A DNA stretch of 42,323 bases, taken from Chloroflexota bacterium. GTDB taxonomy: Bacteria > Chloroflexota > UBA5177. Location: positions 1-42,323 of the forward strand of contig JANWJD010000206.1 of assembly GCA_025449555.1 (NCBI GenBank), written 5' to 3'. The position numbers and the translations under genes were made by a program. Each line of letters starts with the position of its first letter. The first letter of the stretch is position 1. Positions 42,131 through 42,323 of this stretch are shown here, piece after piece. Below the pieces are notes generated by a model, which saw nothing but the letters and a program-made list of their open reading frames with translations, did no database searches and was not told the DNA's origin.

Positions 42131-42323
42131 GCACCCGCAGAGCGTTCGGGTTCGTCGCCTCGAATTGGCCTACACGGAAATGCGAACCTGTTGATCTCTG
42201 ATCACGACTCTACGGCAGCCAGACCGGGGGCAAAGACGGCCCAGTTTATAGCGCCCATAAACCGTACACCTATCCCCAGTCCAACCCACTACAACGGCAA
42301 TCCTCCGGCGAAGAAAACCAGCG

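Noticed and set aside
42244-42262. GTTTAT-7-ATAAAC inverted repeat after hisS
   Set aside because: The stem is only 6 bp and AT-rich with no T run, too weak to call a terminator or operator.
1-42323. CRISPR arrays, insertion sequences, prophage genes, toxin-antitoxin pairs or restriction systems
   Set aside because: No regularly spaced repeats, transposase or integrase motifs, or defence-gene signatures were found on either strand.

Overview
The window looks like an ordinary bacterial chromosome segment, moderately GC-rich (judged by eye, not counted) and densely packed with core genes. GTG and TTG starts are common, and many genes are joined by 1-8 bp stop/start overlaps. No phage, transposase, integron or CRISPR signal was seen. 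OpcA, a diaminopimelate-type LysA, a short ProS with a Cys4 tail, an EF-P with Arg32 and a USP-GpgS fusion point to a Terrabacteria lineage, most likely Chloroflexota or a neighbour such as Dormibacterota. This placement is inference from gene content; there is no rRNA here.

Layout. (1) 30-7825 is a pentose-phosphate block: rpiA leftward, then gluconokinase, tal, zwf, opcA, pgl and rpe rightward; gnd and transketolase are absent. (2) 8056-15085 holds a small membrane protein, then alaS, ruvX, mltG, efp, a BCCP-like gene whose biotinyl lysine is replaced by Gln, xseA and xseB. A long-loop terminator follows. (3) 15263-19077 runs leftward from a strong promoter: a leader with an internal terminator and a short ORF, a small exported protein, a DUF4331 protein, a perfect 14-bp hairpin, a His-rich protein and lysA. 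(4) 19193-22107 has a polytopic membrane protein facing an unusual J-like/transmembrane/Fn3-like protein with a His-Pro tail. (5) 22193-26855 holds tRNA-Asn with its own promoter and terminator, the primary sigma factor, proS, a secreted SH3/TIM-barrel protein and a small membrane protein, all leftward. (6) 26956-30586 has a DUF255 thioredoxin-like protein, a cyclophilin lipoprotein and an HD-domain protein. (7) 30639-35862 is a tight three-gene carbohydrate operon: debranching-enzyme-like hydrolase, GT4 glycosyltransferase, and a protein with two USP domains fused to glucosyl-3-phosphoglycerate synthase. (8) 36064-38074 encodes a 2Fe-2S ferredoxin and a CCA-adding enzyme, leftward. (9) 38264-42130 is nrdR, pgeF, yggS, yggT, yggU and hisS.

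How the genes work together. Block 1 would oxidise glucose-6-phosphate and interconvert pentose phosphates, with gluconate entering by phosphorylation. Block 7 probably makes or recycles a glucosylglycerate-type solute or a polysaccharide precursor. Most of the rest is translation, replication-repair and envelope housekeeping.

The best candidates for undescribed biology are the attenuator-like leader of the DUF4331 operon (about 18867-19077), the lysine-less BCCP (13184-13618), the USP-USP-GpgS operon (30639-35862) and the J-like/HPx-tail membrane protein (20088-21986).
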